Counted from the first letter of the stretch, positions 26,674 to 36,209 are shown. The stretch: 64,000 nucleotides of DNA from Foliamicus sp965115835 (GCA_965115835.1 OZ220471.1:1054001-1118000), one strand, 5' to 3'. The notes: generated from the letters alone by a model not told the origin. Made by a program: numbers and translations.

Positions 26674-29606
26674 TGGTCGTCTCGGTCGGCGCCGTCGCCT
26701 CGCCCGCCCAGGGCGTGTCCTACTACGAGCGCGACGGCTACTACGCAAAGAACGATCCCGCGCACAGGGAAGCCAGCGTCTGGGCCGGCATGGGCGCTGC
26801 GGAACTGGGCCTTGAGGGTCCGGTCGACCCGGAACTGTTCAGGGCCGTGCTCGAAGGCCGGGTGCCGGACGGCTCGGACAAAGGTCTCGGGCGCGTGGAC
26901 CGCGACGGAAACCGCACCCACCGCCCCGGCCGCGACCTGACGTTCTCCGCTCCGAAGTCCGTCTCGCTCGCTGCGCTTGTCGGTGGCGACGAGCGGGTGG
27001 TCAAGGCCCACGGTCGGGCAGTGGCGAGCGCGCTCGCCTGGGTCGAGACCCACGCCGCCGAGACCCGCCTGCGGGATCCGCAGACCGGACGGATGGTCCG
27101 CTCGGGCAACCAGAAGACGGTCGTCGCCACGTTCCGGCATGACACGTCCCGCAACCTCGATCCCCAGCTCCACACCCATGCCGTGCTCGCCAACATGGTG
27201 CGGGGACAGGACGGCAAGTGGCGCACCATGGCCAACGAATCGCTCTACCGCCAGCAGAAGCTGATCGGCATGGTCTACCGCAGCGAACTCGCGCAGGCGC
27301 TTGCCCGGCTCGGCTACCGGACAGAGAAGAGTCATGCCGACGGGCGGTTCGAGATCGCGGGAGTGCCGAGGCGGGTCATCGAGGCGTTCTCGACCCGGCG
27401 CGCCGAGATCGAGGCGGCGGTGGCCGGGCGCGGCGCCGGAGACACGGCCACGAACCCGCGCCTTGCCGAACGCGCGGCGCTGATGACCCGGGCGCACAAG
27501 CGCGATGTGGACAAGGCGGCATTGCGCGGAAGCTGGCAGCGTCAGGCCGTTGGACTCGGGTTCGATGCCCAGGCGCTGGTCGCCGACGCCCGCTCGCGGG
27601 ACGCAGCACGGGAGGCGGAGGCCGTGTCGCGGGAAGCGCCGTCCACCGGCAGCGCTGCCCGACAGGCGGAACCCGCCCGACCGGAAGGCGCGGCGAAGAC
27701 CCGGGCGGGCGAGGCCGCGGCATGGGCGCTCGCCCATCTCGCCGAGCGCGAGGCCGTGTTCTCCCGCTCCGAACTGCTGGCCGCCACACTTGCCTGGCGT
27801 CCCGGCGAGGTCTCCATCGCAGAGGCGGAACAGGCGATCGGCGATCTCGGCAAGACCGGCGCGCTCCATGCCGCGCCCGCGCATCCATCGGGCGACGGCC
27901 TCACCACCGACAAAGCACTCGCCGACGAACGCGAAACCATCGGATTGATGCGCTCCGGACAGGCCCGGGGCCGGCCCGTGATGCGAAGCTGGATGGCGGG
28001 CGCGCGATTGCACAGGGGAGCGCTGACCCACGGCCAGCGCGAGGCGGTCAAGCTCATCCTCGGCGCGAAGGACCGGGTGGTGGGCGTGCAGGGCTACGCC
28101 GGCACTGGCAAGACCACGATGCTCAACCGGGCGCGCGCGCTCGCCGAACGCCAAGGCTACCGCATGATCGGCCTCGCCCCCTCAGCCTCGGCGGCGCAGA
28201 CGCTCGGCCGGGAAGCGGGCATCGAAAGCGAGACGCTCCAGCTCTTCCTCGCCCGCAACGCCGGCGTCGCCGGGGGCCGCCTCACGAAGAAGGGCGAACG
28301 GCAGATGCGCGCGGCGTTCGCGAAGACCGTCCTGGTGGTCGACGAGGGCTCGCTCGCCTCCACCGTCCAGGCCCGCGACCTGCTCCGGATCGCAGGCGTC
28401 CTTCGCATCCCCCGGGTGGTGCTGGTCGGCGACTCAAAGCAACTCGACGCGGTCGACGCCGGCAAGCCGTTCGCCCAACTCCAGCAGGCCGGCATGAAGA
28501 CCGCCGTCATGGACGAGATCATGCGCCAGCGCGACCCCGCCCTGAAGGAAGCCGTCGAGGCGAGTCTGGCGGGCGAGATCGGCAGGGCGTTCGACAAACT
28601 CGGATCCGACATCGCCCAGGTCAAAGCCGACAACATCGCAGGCACCGTCGCCGCGCGCTGGCTCGCGCTCGCGCCGCAAGACCGCGAGCGCACCGGGGTG
28701 ATGGCGCCGAGCCACGAACTGCGCCAGACCGTCAACGGCCATATCCGCGAGCGCCTCGCCCGCGAGGGCCGAATCCACGGACCCGCCCTGCGGACCGACC
28801 GTCTGGTCTCGAAGGGCTACACCAACGCCGAAAAGGCGCTCGCCGGCAACTACGCGCCGGGCGATGTGGTCGCCTTCCACCGGCCTTACAAGCGGATCGG
28901 GGTCGGGAAGGGCGACGAACGGCGGGTCCTCGGAGTCGATCACGAACGCAGGGAAGTGCTGCTTGAGGAAAGCGACGGAGGCGCCGTGCGCTGGAAACCG
29001 GGTGAGATCGCCGGACGGCGCGGCGGCAGCGAGGTCTACAGGATCAAGGGAATCGAACTGCGCGCCGGCGACCGCATCCGCTGGACCCGCAACGACAAGG
29101 CGCTCGGACTCGTCAACAGCGGAACCGCCGAAATCACCGGGGTGAAGGACAACCGGGTGTCGTTCCGGCTTGAGGACGGGCGCACGCTGAGTCTGGGCGA
29201 AGGCGACCCGCAACTGCGCCATCTCGACCACGCCTGGGCCTCGACCGTGCACGCCTTCCAGGGCCGCACCGTCGACAACGTGATCGCCGCCATGGAAGCA
29301 AACCATCCGAAACTCACCACGCAGAAGAGCTTCTATGTCGAGATCAGCCGTGCGCGCGACCGCGCCGAACTCGTCACCGACGACGCGAAAGCGCTGCGCG
29401 AACAACTGGAGGCCGTCACCGGCGAGCGCATCGCAGCGCTGGAAGGGGTCGGCGAAATGGTCAGGGAACAAGCGAGCGATACAGGGAATGAAAAACTGCA
29501 AAATGATCGTGAGCCCGAGCGCACACCCGAGCGAAATGTCGCCAGGGAACGGTCAAGTTCGATGCTGGAAAGGGGTCGCGAAACCGGGATGGATCTTGGC
29601 TTGTAG
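26673..29606 (+). CDS. traI: TraI-like MobF relaxase-helicase
   Basis: 977 residues from the ATG at 26673. The catalytic tyrosine pairs lie in YYERDGYYAK (Y17/18 and Y23/24) and the metal-binding histidines in LHTHAVLAN (about residue 166). The helicase half has Walker A (GYAGTGKTT, about residue 473), VVDEGSLA, and the RecD-like C-terminal motif TVHAFQGRTVDNVI. It nicks oriT and unwinds the transferred strand. Shorter than F TraI (1756 residues), as usual for MobF relaxases of this type. A related second copy lies at 60496-63474. Confidence 0.95.
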   Translation: MVVSVGAVASPAQGVSYYERDGYYAKNDPAHREASVWAGMGAAELGLEGPVDPELFRAVLEGRVPDGSDKGLGRVDRDGNRTHRPGRDLTFSAPKSVSLAALVGGDERVVKAHGRAVASALAWVETHAAETRLRDPQTGRMVRSGNQKTVVATFRHDTSRNLDPQLHTHAVLANMVRGQDGKWRTMANESLYRQQKLIGMVYRSELAQALARLGYRTEKSHADGRFEIAGVPRRVIEAFSTRRAEIEAAVAGRGAGDTATNPRLAERAALMTRAHKRDVDKAALRGSWQRQAVGLGFDAQALVADARSRDAAREAEAVSREAPSTGSAARQAEPARPEGAAKTRAGEAAAWALAHLAEREAVFSRSELLAATLAWRPGEVSIAEAEQAIGDLGKTGALHAAPAHPSGDGLTTDKALADERETIGLMRSGQARGRPVMRSWMAGARLHRGALTHGQREAVKLILGAKDRVVGVQGYAGTGKTTMLNRARALAERQGYRMIGLAPSASAAQTLGREAGIESETLQLFLARNAGVAGGRLTKKGERQMRAAFAKTVLVVDEGSLASTVQARDLLRIAGVLRIPRVVLVGDSKQLDAVDAGKPFAQLQQAGMKTAVMDEIMRQRDPALKEAVEASLAGEIGRAFDKLGSDIAQVKADNIAGTVAARWLALAPQDRERTGVMAPSHELRQTVNGHIRERLAREGRIHGPALRTDRLVSKGYTNAEKALAGNYAPGDVVAFHRPYKRIGVGKGDERRVLGVDHERREVLLEESDGGAVRWKPGEIAGRRGGSEVYRIKGIELRAGDRIRWTRNDKALGLVNSGTAEITGVKDNRVSFRLEDGRTLSLGEGDPQLRHLDHAWASTVHAFQGRTVDNVIAAMEANHPKLTTQKSFYVEISRARDRAELVTDDAKALREQLEAVTGERIAALEGVGEMVREQASDTGNEKLQNDREPERTPERNVARERSSSMLERGRETGMDLGL

Positions 29607-29678
29607 CGCACATTTTCAGAGGATCCCGAAGTGGCCGGTGTGTTACACTTTTGATCGCACCAATCAGGAGTTCAGCCA

Positions 29679-29903
29679 GTGACAACAAAGAATCAGCATG
29701 TTGTCCCGCGCGGGGGCAAGTGGGCGGTTCGCAAGACAGGCGCTGAAAGGGTTACGCGTCACTTCAACACCCAGCGCGAGGCGATCAGGGTTGCCCGGAA
29801 AATCGCCCGCAATCAGGGTGGCGAGGTGTTCATCTACGGACGGGATGGCCGCATTCGCGAGCGCGATTCCTACGGGAAGGATCCCTTCCCGCCACGCGGA
29901 TAG
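29679..29903 (+). CDS. DUF2188-family small protein
   Basis: 74 residues from a GTG with AGGAG eleven bases upstream. The sequence NQHVVPRGGKWAVRKTGAERVTRHF plus REAIRVARKIARNQGGEVFIYGRDGRIRERDSYGKDPFPP matches the DUF2188 pattern, a small fold common near mobile elements and of unknown function. It is the first gene after traI and marks the switch from transfer genes to cargo. Confidence 0.7.
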   Translation: MTTKNQHVVPRGGKWAVRKTGAERVTRHFNTQREAIRVARKIARNQGGEVFIYGRDGRIRERDSYGKDPFPPRG

Positions 29904-29909
29904 CGCCAT

Positions 29910-30158
29910 TTGCCACAGGACGACGACTTTGATCGAAATGTCTTCGTAAACTGCCCGTTAGACGAAGATTACGATCACATTCTTCAGGCCGTGCTTTTTT
30001 GCCTTGTGCGGTTCGGTCTGAAACCGCGGATCGCTACCGAGCGCAGCGACGCTGGCGAACCTCGTATCAACAAGATACTGGATCTTGTTCAGTCGTCCCG
30101 ATACTCCATTCATGATCTTTGCCGGTATCTCAATAATGTTGGCAGAAAGGAAACGCAA
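29910..30158 (+). pseudogene. Truncated gene of the FDRNVFVNCP family
   Basis: A good coding start (DFDRNVFVNCPLDEDY, then LKPRIATERSDAGEPRINKI and SSRYSIHDL) fits a family of roughly 160-residue proteins of unknown function seen in defence neighbourhoods. The match ends at SIHDL (about 30120), exactly where an insertion-sequence end begins (30121-30150). The open frame continues antisense into the methyltransferase gene and is meaningless there. Read as a gene cut by an element that has since been mostly deleted. Confidence 0.6.
30121..30150 (-). mobile_element. Solo insertion-sequence end, left border of the defence cargo
   Basis: The 30 bp read GCCGGTATCTCAATAATGTT followed by GGCAGAAAGG. 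They match the end of the IS3-family element at 41788 (reverse-complemented) with only about two differences. Only this tip is left and its body would have lain to the left. It truncates the gene at 29910 and stands 8 bp from the last codon of the methyltransferase. Confidence 0.6.
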
Positions 30159-32849
30159 CTATTGCAGCACCAGAAACTGATGACCTATCACGGTCCCTTT
30201 ATCGCGAATACCATGGCTTTCGCAATGGGTAACGCATTCTGTATATATGTCCGCCACCCGAAACCACATTCTGGCGATTCGAGCCATCTCTTTCGCCATA
30301 TCGCATTTCTTGCTGGTGCCTAAATGAAATACAACTACACCGCCCGGCTTTAATCTCTCTCGACACTGTCGCAGAACGGAAAAGTAGACCTCGAAGCCGT
30401 GCTTTTGTCGTTCGTCAACGAATGTCATCGGTCGTTCTCGAAAGTCATTTATCTCCCAACCGCAGAACCACAGGCGCATCCAGTTCCCGAGATAGAATCG
30501 TGTACTGTCGAAAAAAGGTGGGGAAGTGATCACAGCGTCCAGATCTTCAACATTGGCTGGCCACCATGCTGTAGCGTCTTGGAACATTGAGTAGCCAGGA
30601 ACAAAATTATCCGGTATCGGCGTCGCCAGACTACGCTCCACTTTGTTGCTAAGCCTTGGAATTATTGCTCGATATTCTGTTTTTCCGCTTGGTGCAAACG
30701 GCGTGATAGGATGCGAACGGCGACTGAGCGCATAGGGACGATTGCCGTGGAGGATATGCAACAGACAAGCAAAAACAAGAGACTGCGAGGCGCTCACAGG
30801 TGGATTTTTAAGGAAATACTTCCGAGCCAGCAGTATTTCTTCAAGTGTCTTTTCATGAAAATAGGAGGCTAGAGTGCCATTGAATCGAATCGACTCTGCA
30901 GACTTGCGTTCGCTTGTTCCTACCTTCCGAACTCGCAAATATTCCTCAAGTTTCTTGACGGTTGTCTCACATGCTTTTGCAACGCACTGCCCAATTTTTC
31001 CGGCTGTGATGTGAACTGCAGGTGGCGAAATGTCAAAACCCCAGCTCTCGACTCCATGGAGCGCGGCTTCAAACGGAATCGTGCCAACACCCGAGAATGG
31101 ATCCAGTAACCGGCTACCGGGCGTTGTGAAGGTCTTCACGAGATACGTCGCAAGTGATGGTTTCATCTTACCTTGATAAGAACAGAGCGAATGGCGTGGA
31201 TGCCCCCAGTTGCGCTTTGCAAAACTACCCTGCCGATGCGGCAAAAACTTCTTGAAGTCTGACCACGCTGACAACCACTCGCTTGATTGCTTCATTGTGC
31301 GCTGGGTGATCGTGCGCCTCCTAGGCTTCGAAGTAAATACAAGTAATTTCTGCGTCAGTTTAGTTTGGCCGCGCGAGCACCGTTGACGCAACGTCATCTC
31401 GTTGCTGAGGTCGAACCCAGCAGTGTCCAGAGACTCTACTATGAATTGATCCGTCGGAACGTGTACACCGGCATACGCAGAATCCCCGATATCAATGACG
31501 ATCATGCCGTTCTTCCGAGTATGTAACGCCAACGCATGAAGAATTTGGTGCATTTCTGAAGCGAAACACGCAACCATACGAGGTATTCGCACATCGTAGG
31601 CGTTGGCTTCTAGTGCCTTTACGACCGGTGCAGCACTAGGTGGCATTTCACCGACAAGCTTGCTGGCGGTTACATCGTTAATTCCCGCAGTCATTGAGTT
31701 GAAGCGGAATCGAGACAAATCTCTGCGCTCTTTCAGGCAGCGCATGAACCACAACTCTACCTTCGTATTCCTAAAATAATTTGTTCCGTTGAGATAAGGT
31801 GGACTTGTGATCACTGTGTCGACAGAAAGAGCAGGAACTCGGTCCAAATTTTTTGCGTTCTCTAGCAGCAGAACTGGTGCTTGGTCAATTAGCGATATAT
31901 CCTCAATGTCATAGGCAATCAAAGCCAGTGCTGCGCGAATCTCATCCCGCAACTTGATGCATCCACGCTCCATTTCCTTCTTGGTCTTAAACCTCAGATC
32001 GCCTCGGCGAATTAGTCGAGAAGCTGGGATCAGGGCGCGAAGAACAGCAATAGTCAAGAAACGCGCCAACAGCGGAGCAGTACATCCGATGTTGTCAATC
32101 AAAGTCCGGCAGCGCAGTACATCGGTAAACACATCGCTGTCAAAAAACGTACTATCACCGAACACTGCATCGTAAGTCTGTTTCAACCGGATATCTTGCC
32201 GATTGGCGTCGATTCGCTCGTTCAAAGTTTTGCTGAGCGTTCTGAGTTCGCCCGCCAAGCCATTGCGATATCGGTCACGCAACCGAAGCGCTATGACCTT
32301 CGAAGCTGTAAGAAACTGGAGAAGTGGGTTGATTTCGGCATAGTGTGCATCCTTGCCAAGGCGGGACGCAGTAAGCGCTGTTGTCCCTGTGCCGCCGAAA
32401 GGGTCGAAAACGCTTCTTGCATTCGGGCAATATCTGCCGATAACTGACTCTACGAACGCAGGTGAATATCCCTCCAACCAAGGATACCATTCGTGCAGTG
32501 GTTCGTGACGGCCGCCGTTGAAGGTCGCCTGAATCGGATCGAAAACCAAGGGGTTATGGGTCTCGAAACCTGGCAGCCACGCGGCGGCCGATTGCCCATG
32601 GGCCTCATGATGACTGCGAAGAATTGTTAGGCAGAACGCGTTAAGAGTTTTATCCTCCGCTTGGGCATCCTCTCGGAGGGCCGTGAAGCTATCGTAACCG
32701 AGTGCATTTCGGAGGGAATCGCTAGAAAGATGGCGTACCGCATCGTAAAGGTTTTCGTCTCTCTTGCCAAATGCGAGAGTCAAACTGGAGCGGGCTGATG
32801 CCAATTTAGGATAGTCCTTGAAGTAGACATTCTTGTACGACTGCGCCAT
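30159..32849 (-). CDS. DNA amino-methyltransferase with two catalytic domains
   Basis: 896 residues from the ATG at 32849 (a TTG 36 bp upstream is less likely). The first half has an AdoMet site (DPFGGTGTTAL, about residue 150) and a catalytic TSPPYLNG (about 365). The second half repeats the pattern with DPFSGVGTIPFEA and TSPPFFDSTRFY. Both have motif I well before the S-P-P-Y/F motif, with a spacer of about 200 residues. Such enzymes methylate N6-adenine or N4-cytosine; two heads could mark the two strands of an asymmetric site. GC is lower than in the transfer genes. Last gene of the defence operon. Confidence 0.85.
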   Translation of the reverse strand: MAQSYKNVYFKDYPKLASARSSLTLAFGKRDENLYDAVRHLSSDSLRNALGYDSFTALREDAQAEDKTLNAFCLTILRSHHEAHGQSAAAWLPGFETHNPLVFDPIQATFNGGRHEPLHEWYPWLEGYSPAFVESVIGRYCPNARSVFDPFGGTGTTALTASRLGKDAHYAEINPLLQFLTASKVIALRLRDRYRNGLAGELRTLSKTLNERIDANRQDIRLKQTYDAVFGDSTFFDSDVFTDVLRCRTLIDNIGCTAPLLARFLTIAVLRALIPASRLIRRGDLRFKTKKEMERGCIKLRDEIRAALALIAYDIEDISLIDQAPVLLLENAKNLDRVPALSVDTVITSPPYLNGTNYFRNTKVELWFMRCLKERRDLSRFRFNSMTAGINDVTASKLVGEMPPSAAPVVKALEANAYDVRIPRMVACFASEMHQILHALALHTRKNGMIVIDIGDSAYAGVHVPTDQFIVESLDTAGFDLSNEMTLRQRCSRGQTKLTQKLLVFTSKPRRRTITQRTMKQSSEWLSAWSDFKKFLPHRQGSFAKRNWGHPRHSLCSYQGKMKPSLATYLVKTFTTPGSRLLDPFSGVGTIPFEAALHGVESWGFDISPPAVHITAGKIGQCVAKACETTVKKLEEYLRVRKVGTSERKSAESIRFNGTLASYFHEKTLEEILLARKYFLKNPPVSASQSLVFACLLHILHGNRPYALSRRSHPITPFAPSGKTEYRAIIPRLSNKVERSLATPIPDNFVPGYSMFQDATAWWPANVEDLDAVITSPPFFDSTRFYLGNWMRLWFCGWEINDFRERPMTFVDERQKHGFEVYFSVLRQCRERLKPGGVVVFHLGTSKKCDMAKEMARIARMWFRVADIYTECVTHCESHGIRDKGTVIGHQFLVLQ

Positions 32850-32873
32850 CGTTTCTATTCCAAATGGTTTCCT

Positions 32874-32914
32874 GCTTGATAGCAACTACCATGTTATGGT
32901 AGTTGCTATCAAGC
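32874..32914. promoter_or_regulatory. Perfect 19-bp inverted repeat in the methyltransferase leader
   Basis: GCTTGATAGCAACTACCAT and its exact complement are separated by only GTT. It lies 24 bp upstream of the methyltransferase ATG and 79 bp downstream of the endonuclease stop. No T-run follows on the minus strand, so it is not a normal intrinsic terminator. It may be an operator, or an mRNA hairpin controlling methylase translation. Confidence 0.6.
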
Positions 32915-32993
32915 GTCAAGAATCCCCGCCAAAGAGCGTAGCCCAACAGAGGAAGAGACTGGCGGGACCGAGAGGCTACGAGGGAGTCCTGAT

Positions 32994-34283
32994 TTATACG
33001 ATTCCGTCGGCAACCCGCAGCCATTCGGAGCGGGTAACCACGTAGCTGGTCAATCTGCGCTTCTTAATTTGGAGTGCCGCCACGGGATTCTGAATCATGC
33101 GAAGGCGCGGGGCGACTTCGTTCATGTACTCGACGAGTGCCAAAACATAATTGTCACGATGTTTCTGTGCCGCCCGGTACTCCGTCGGCGTTAGGCTAAC
33201 TGTGCCTAACTCGGCGATACTACTCTTTACCTCAACCACCATCGCTTGATCTTTCCGCCGTGCCCAAAGATCGAAACCGTACCCACGCCGATTGGTGTAA
33301 AAAAGAACCTCCCAATCCTGAGAACGCAGCACCTTTGCAACAAAGCTTTCCGCATCCGCACCATCATTGCTCACGCGTGTTGCAGGTGGGGAAAGAAGAT
33401 CTTCCACTTCCGGTGGTTCTGGCATCCGAAGTTGCGGGGTGAATACTGCTTCCGGCAAGATGGGCATCGCAGGTACGATGCGGGTCTCGGGATCTTCGGT
33501 CGGCGCGGCATGTGCCCCTACCCACTTGGCCGTTAGCAGGAGTCGCTTTCCTTCACGCACCATACTGGTGCCGAGCGAGAATAGCGAAAAGGTGTGCAAC
33601 CCCACATCGCGCCAGTTTCTATAAGCCTTGTCGTTCGGTACCCGATCGCGAACCTCAATGCGAAGCTTATTCTTTTCTTCAGGTGTAAGTGCACGATAAG
33701 TCGCGATTGCGGTGGCTGCTTGGGGCACTTCATCGCTGTGTCGTATGCGAGAAACAAAGAGGTCAAATTCGTTCCGGTCAATATACCCATCGCAACATCC
33801 CAGAACCTGTTTTGCGACCTCATAAACCGGCAGATCAAAGTCTTTGTATTGTTTGACTCGATTGGGTGGTGTCCAAGGTTCGGCTGCAAACCGAATCGCG
33901 GAAAGGGATGTCTCAAGCACCACTGCAGGATCATCCGTACAGGCGAGATCACGGCCCCGATCTGTAAGAACAATCTGGTTCCAATTCTGGTTGTTCACAC
34001 GCTGCAGAAGTTGCAACGGCTTGTCCATTACCAGCAGGTGATGGCGTCGTAATAGCATACCCGGGTCGTCAATGTCCGTTTCAACAATCTTCGCGAGCCT
34101 CCGGTAGTCGAGGCCAGTCAAATGAATGACACTTTCGCCGCCCCGGCTCTCCAAATATTCGGCAATACCTTTCAACCAAGATACTGCGACATGAACGCGC
34201 GTTATAACAAACCAGCCGCGGTCGCCTCGGTCTCCCTCGTCAAGGCGACCCACAAGAATGCGCCGAACTTTTTCCAGACTCAT
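32994..34283 (-). CDS. AlwI-like restriction endonuclease with DUF3883 nuclease domain
   Basis: 429 residues. The middle part (LPVYEVAKQVLGCCDGYIDRNEFDLFVSRI) resembles AlwI-family type IIS endonucleases, and the C-terminal part is a DUF3883/PD-(D/E)xK-type domain with GYGFDLWARRKDQAMVVEVKSS carrying the D and E-x-K residues, ending NPVAALQIKKRRL. It would be the DNA-cutting subunit of the island, using modification by the neighbouring methyltransferases as self-mark. The ATG overlaps the preceding small gene (ATGA). Confidence 0.72.
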   Translation of the reverse strand: MSLEKVRRILVGRLDEGDRGDRGWFVITRVHVAVSWLKGIAEYLESRGGESVIHLTGLDYRRLAKIVETDIDDPGMLLRRHHLLVMDKPLQLLQRVNNQNWNQIVLTDRGRDLACTDDPAVVLETSLSAIRFAAEPWTPPNRVKQYKDFDLPVYEVAKQVLGCCDGYIDRNEFDLFVSRIRHSDEVPQAATAIATYRALTPEEKNKLRIEVRDRVPNDKAYRNWRDVGLHTFSLFSLGTSMVREGKRLLLTAKWVGAHAAPTEDPETRIVPAMPILPEAVFTPQLRMPEPPEVEDLLSPPATRVSNDGADAESFVAKVLRSQDWEVLFYTNRRGYGFDLWARRKDQAMVVEVKSSIAELGTVSLTPTEYRAAQKHRDNYVLALVEYMNEVAPRLRMIQNPVAALQIKKRRLTSYVVTRSEWLRVADGIV

Positions 34284-34483
34284 GCAAGATCCCCGCTTGA
34301 AAGTGCCATCTCGTCTGCAGTCAGGTAGTGCTTCTTGGGCTTCATCCTGTAGTGGCGGGCTCGCATGAAGATATGCACCATCGGTGCATCAGGTGAGTGA
34401 ACGGCGTGGTTGGCAAGGGGAGTCTCATGATGGCGTGGATGCACTTGGCCACCGGGGTTGGCTTTAAGGAGATCAGGTAGCAT
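34280..34483 (-). CDS. 67-residue protein coupled between drmB and the endonuclease
   Basis: It starts at an ATG 11 bp inside the drmB 3' end and stops in an ATGA overlap with the endonuclease start. The C-terminal half (APMVHIFMRARHYRMKPKKHYLTADEMALSSGDLA) is basic and could be a folded adaptor. I do not recognise it. It occupies the place of drmC in standard DISARM operons but is far too small for that nuclease. Confidence 0.5.
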   Translation of the reverse strand: MLPDLLKANPGGQVHPRHHETPLANHAVHSPDAPMVHIFMRARHYRMKPKKHYLTADEMALSSGDLA

Positions 34484-36209
34484 CCCACGCAGCGGCAACG
34501 GCGAAGTACCCTCTGCGAGGGTCGAACAGTAGGGTCCTGTCGAGACGCGTATTGAACAGACGGCAGGACGGCTCGCCGAGATGCAGACAGACGGCGCAAG
34601 CCGCGCCCTGCGGGTTTGCGGAACATCCAGGGTCCAACGCGCATCGATGCTCGTCGTTCACGACGCGATTGAGGACCGTGTGGAGATCGTGCTCAAACAG
34701 GGCTTGGAGACCACCGAGCACGAAATCTCCACGTGGGACAGCATAGGTGACGAAGGCGAGTGTGAAGGGAAAGATAATCTCGGACAGTGCATTGCGGTCG
34801 ATCCCTGCGTAGAAGGAGACTTGTCTCACCATCCGGTGAGACATTGAGTGAATGAGGCACACCACATCGTCGCGCACGGGCGAACTGCTTGGATCGTCTC
34901 CAAAGGCCGTGAGAACAGCTTCGTAATCGTTCCGAATGTCGGCGTTGCGATTGGGTATGATATGCCCCCGTGCAGCAAGCCAAGTGCGCACGACACTCGG
35001 GTGAAGCCGCACGAACAACGCTTCGGTTGCCGCGAGATCACCGTACACCACGAAGGTGCCGTCGTTACGCACGAACGTGCGAAGGCGAGCTCGACCCGGG
35101 TCACGATCGCCACGGGTGTACCCGAACTGTCCCGTGAGAACCGGAAACTTCTCGACTAGATCAACCCGTGAGAACCCCGCGTTGGCGAGCGACGCCGAGT
35201 ACCGTTCGACATAGCGTACTTTGACGGCGGTGTGGGATGCTTCGACGAGATCTTCGACGGTCTGCCGCGACTCTGATGTGGCGAGCGCAATAGCGACGGC
35301 TTCGTTGCGAGCCTCCTCGACGGCGGTAGGCGATGCTTCGATGGCGGCGTGACCATCGTCGGAGAGATTCGATACGGCCATCATCCGCTCGACAGTGTCT
35401 TGGTCCATGCCGCTCTCGATTAATTGGTGGCGAAGTGCCGCCTTTTTCGCGCCGTCTTGTTCATCCATCCAACGAACACGCAACCCGTCGGCGACCCACG
35501 AGAGTGCAGCTTCCCCGCCTCCGGCTGCCATCAGTCGCCGCATCTGCGTCTTCGAAGGAGGATTCACCATGACCACCGAGCGCGGCGTGTAGACTGCAGC
35601 CGATCGATGCACCGCGAATTCCATTCTGTCTCCCGGCTGGCGTCGCTGGCCGGAGAGGCCACATTGACACCGCATGTTTAGGAATCCCTTCCCGAGGTCG
35701 CGATCACAGATGGGGCAGCTCAGCCGAATCTCTCCGAGATTGGTCGTTCCCGGTAGCTCCATGCGAACCTGTTCGTGCTGAGAGCACCTCGGATAGAATG
35801 GTGCCCTGATCGCGCCACAGGCATCGTGAAACAAAACGAATGGCAATTGACCGTGCGGGCCGGCAGAGCCGCAATCACACCTTCTGCGCGGGCCGGAATG
35901 AAGTCGGCTGCATTGCTTGCATCGCCATGTGCGAGGGAATGGGTCCACACGAATCCCGTCCTGCCGATTGAGTGTCTCCACGCGCACCGGACGGCCTTGG
36001 CGCAACGCTGTGGCGAATCCTTCGTCCCTGCCCTCATGCTCCCAAGGGGCGGCACAGCGCACAAGCTCGCGCCGCAGCTCATCGACATCCACATCATGCA
36101 CTGACTGGGTGTTCCACGAGCGAACCTTCCACACGCCTCCGCGTGCGTCGAGCGTCTGCTCGGGCAGCAGGCCGAAAAGGATTTGCGAAGCGCTTCGACT
36201 GTCCTTCAC
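34473..36209 (-). CDS. drmB: DrmB-like DUF1998 protein
   Basis: 578 residues from a GTG that overlaps the drmA stop (GTGA). Zinc-type Cys clusters occur at CKQCSRLHSGPRRRCDCG, CPICDRDLGKGFLNMRCQCG and near the C-terminus (CAVCLHLGEPSC), where DUF1998 lies. DrmB binds DrmA to form the DNA-engaging core of DISARM, which recognises phage DNA ends. Placement right after a DrmA-like helicase is the hallmark arrangement. A longer start in the helicase gene was rejected because it is a shadow frame. Confidence 0.82.
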   Translation of the reverse strand: MKDSRSASQILFGLLPEQTLDARGGVWKVRSWNTQSVHDVDVDELRRELVRCAAPWEHEGRDEGFATALRQGRPVRVETLNRQDGIRVDPFPRTWRCKQCSRLHSGPRRRCDCGSAGPHGQLPFVLFHDACGAIRAPFYPRCSQHEQVRMELPGTTNLGEIRLSCPICDRDLGKGFLNMRCQCGLSGQRRQPGDRMEFAVHRSAAVYTPRSVVMVNPPSKTQMRRLMAAGGGEAALSWVADGLRVRWMDEQDGAKKAALRHQLIESGMDQDTVERMMAVSNLSDDGHAAIEASPTAVEEARNEAVAIALATSESRQTVEDLVEASHTAVKVRYVERYSASLANAGFSRVDLVEKFPVLTGQFGYTRGDRDPGRARLRTFVRNDGTFVVYGDLAATEALFVRLHPSVVRTWLAARGHIIPNRNADIRNDYEAVLTAFGDDPSSSPVRDDVVCLIHSMSHRMVRQVSFYAGIDRNALSEIIFPFTLAFVTYAVPRGDFVLGGLQALFEHDLHTVLNRVVNDEHRCALDPGCSANPQGAACAVCLHLGEPSCRLFNTRLDRTLLFDPRRGYFAVAAAWDAT

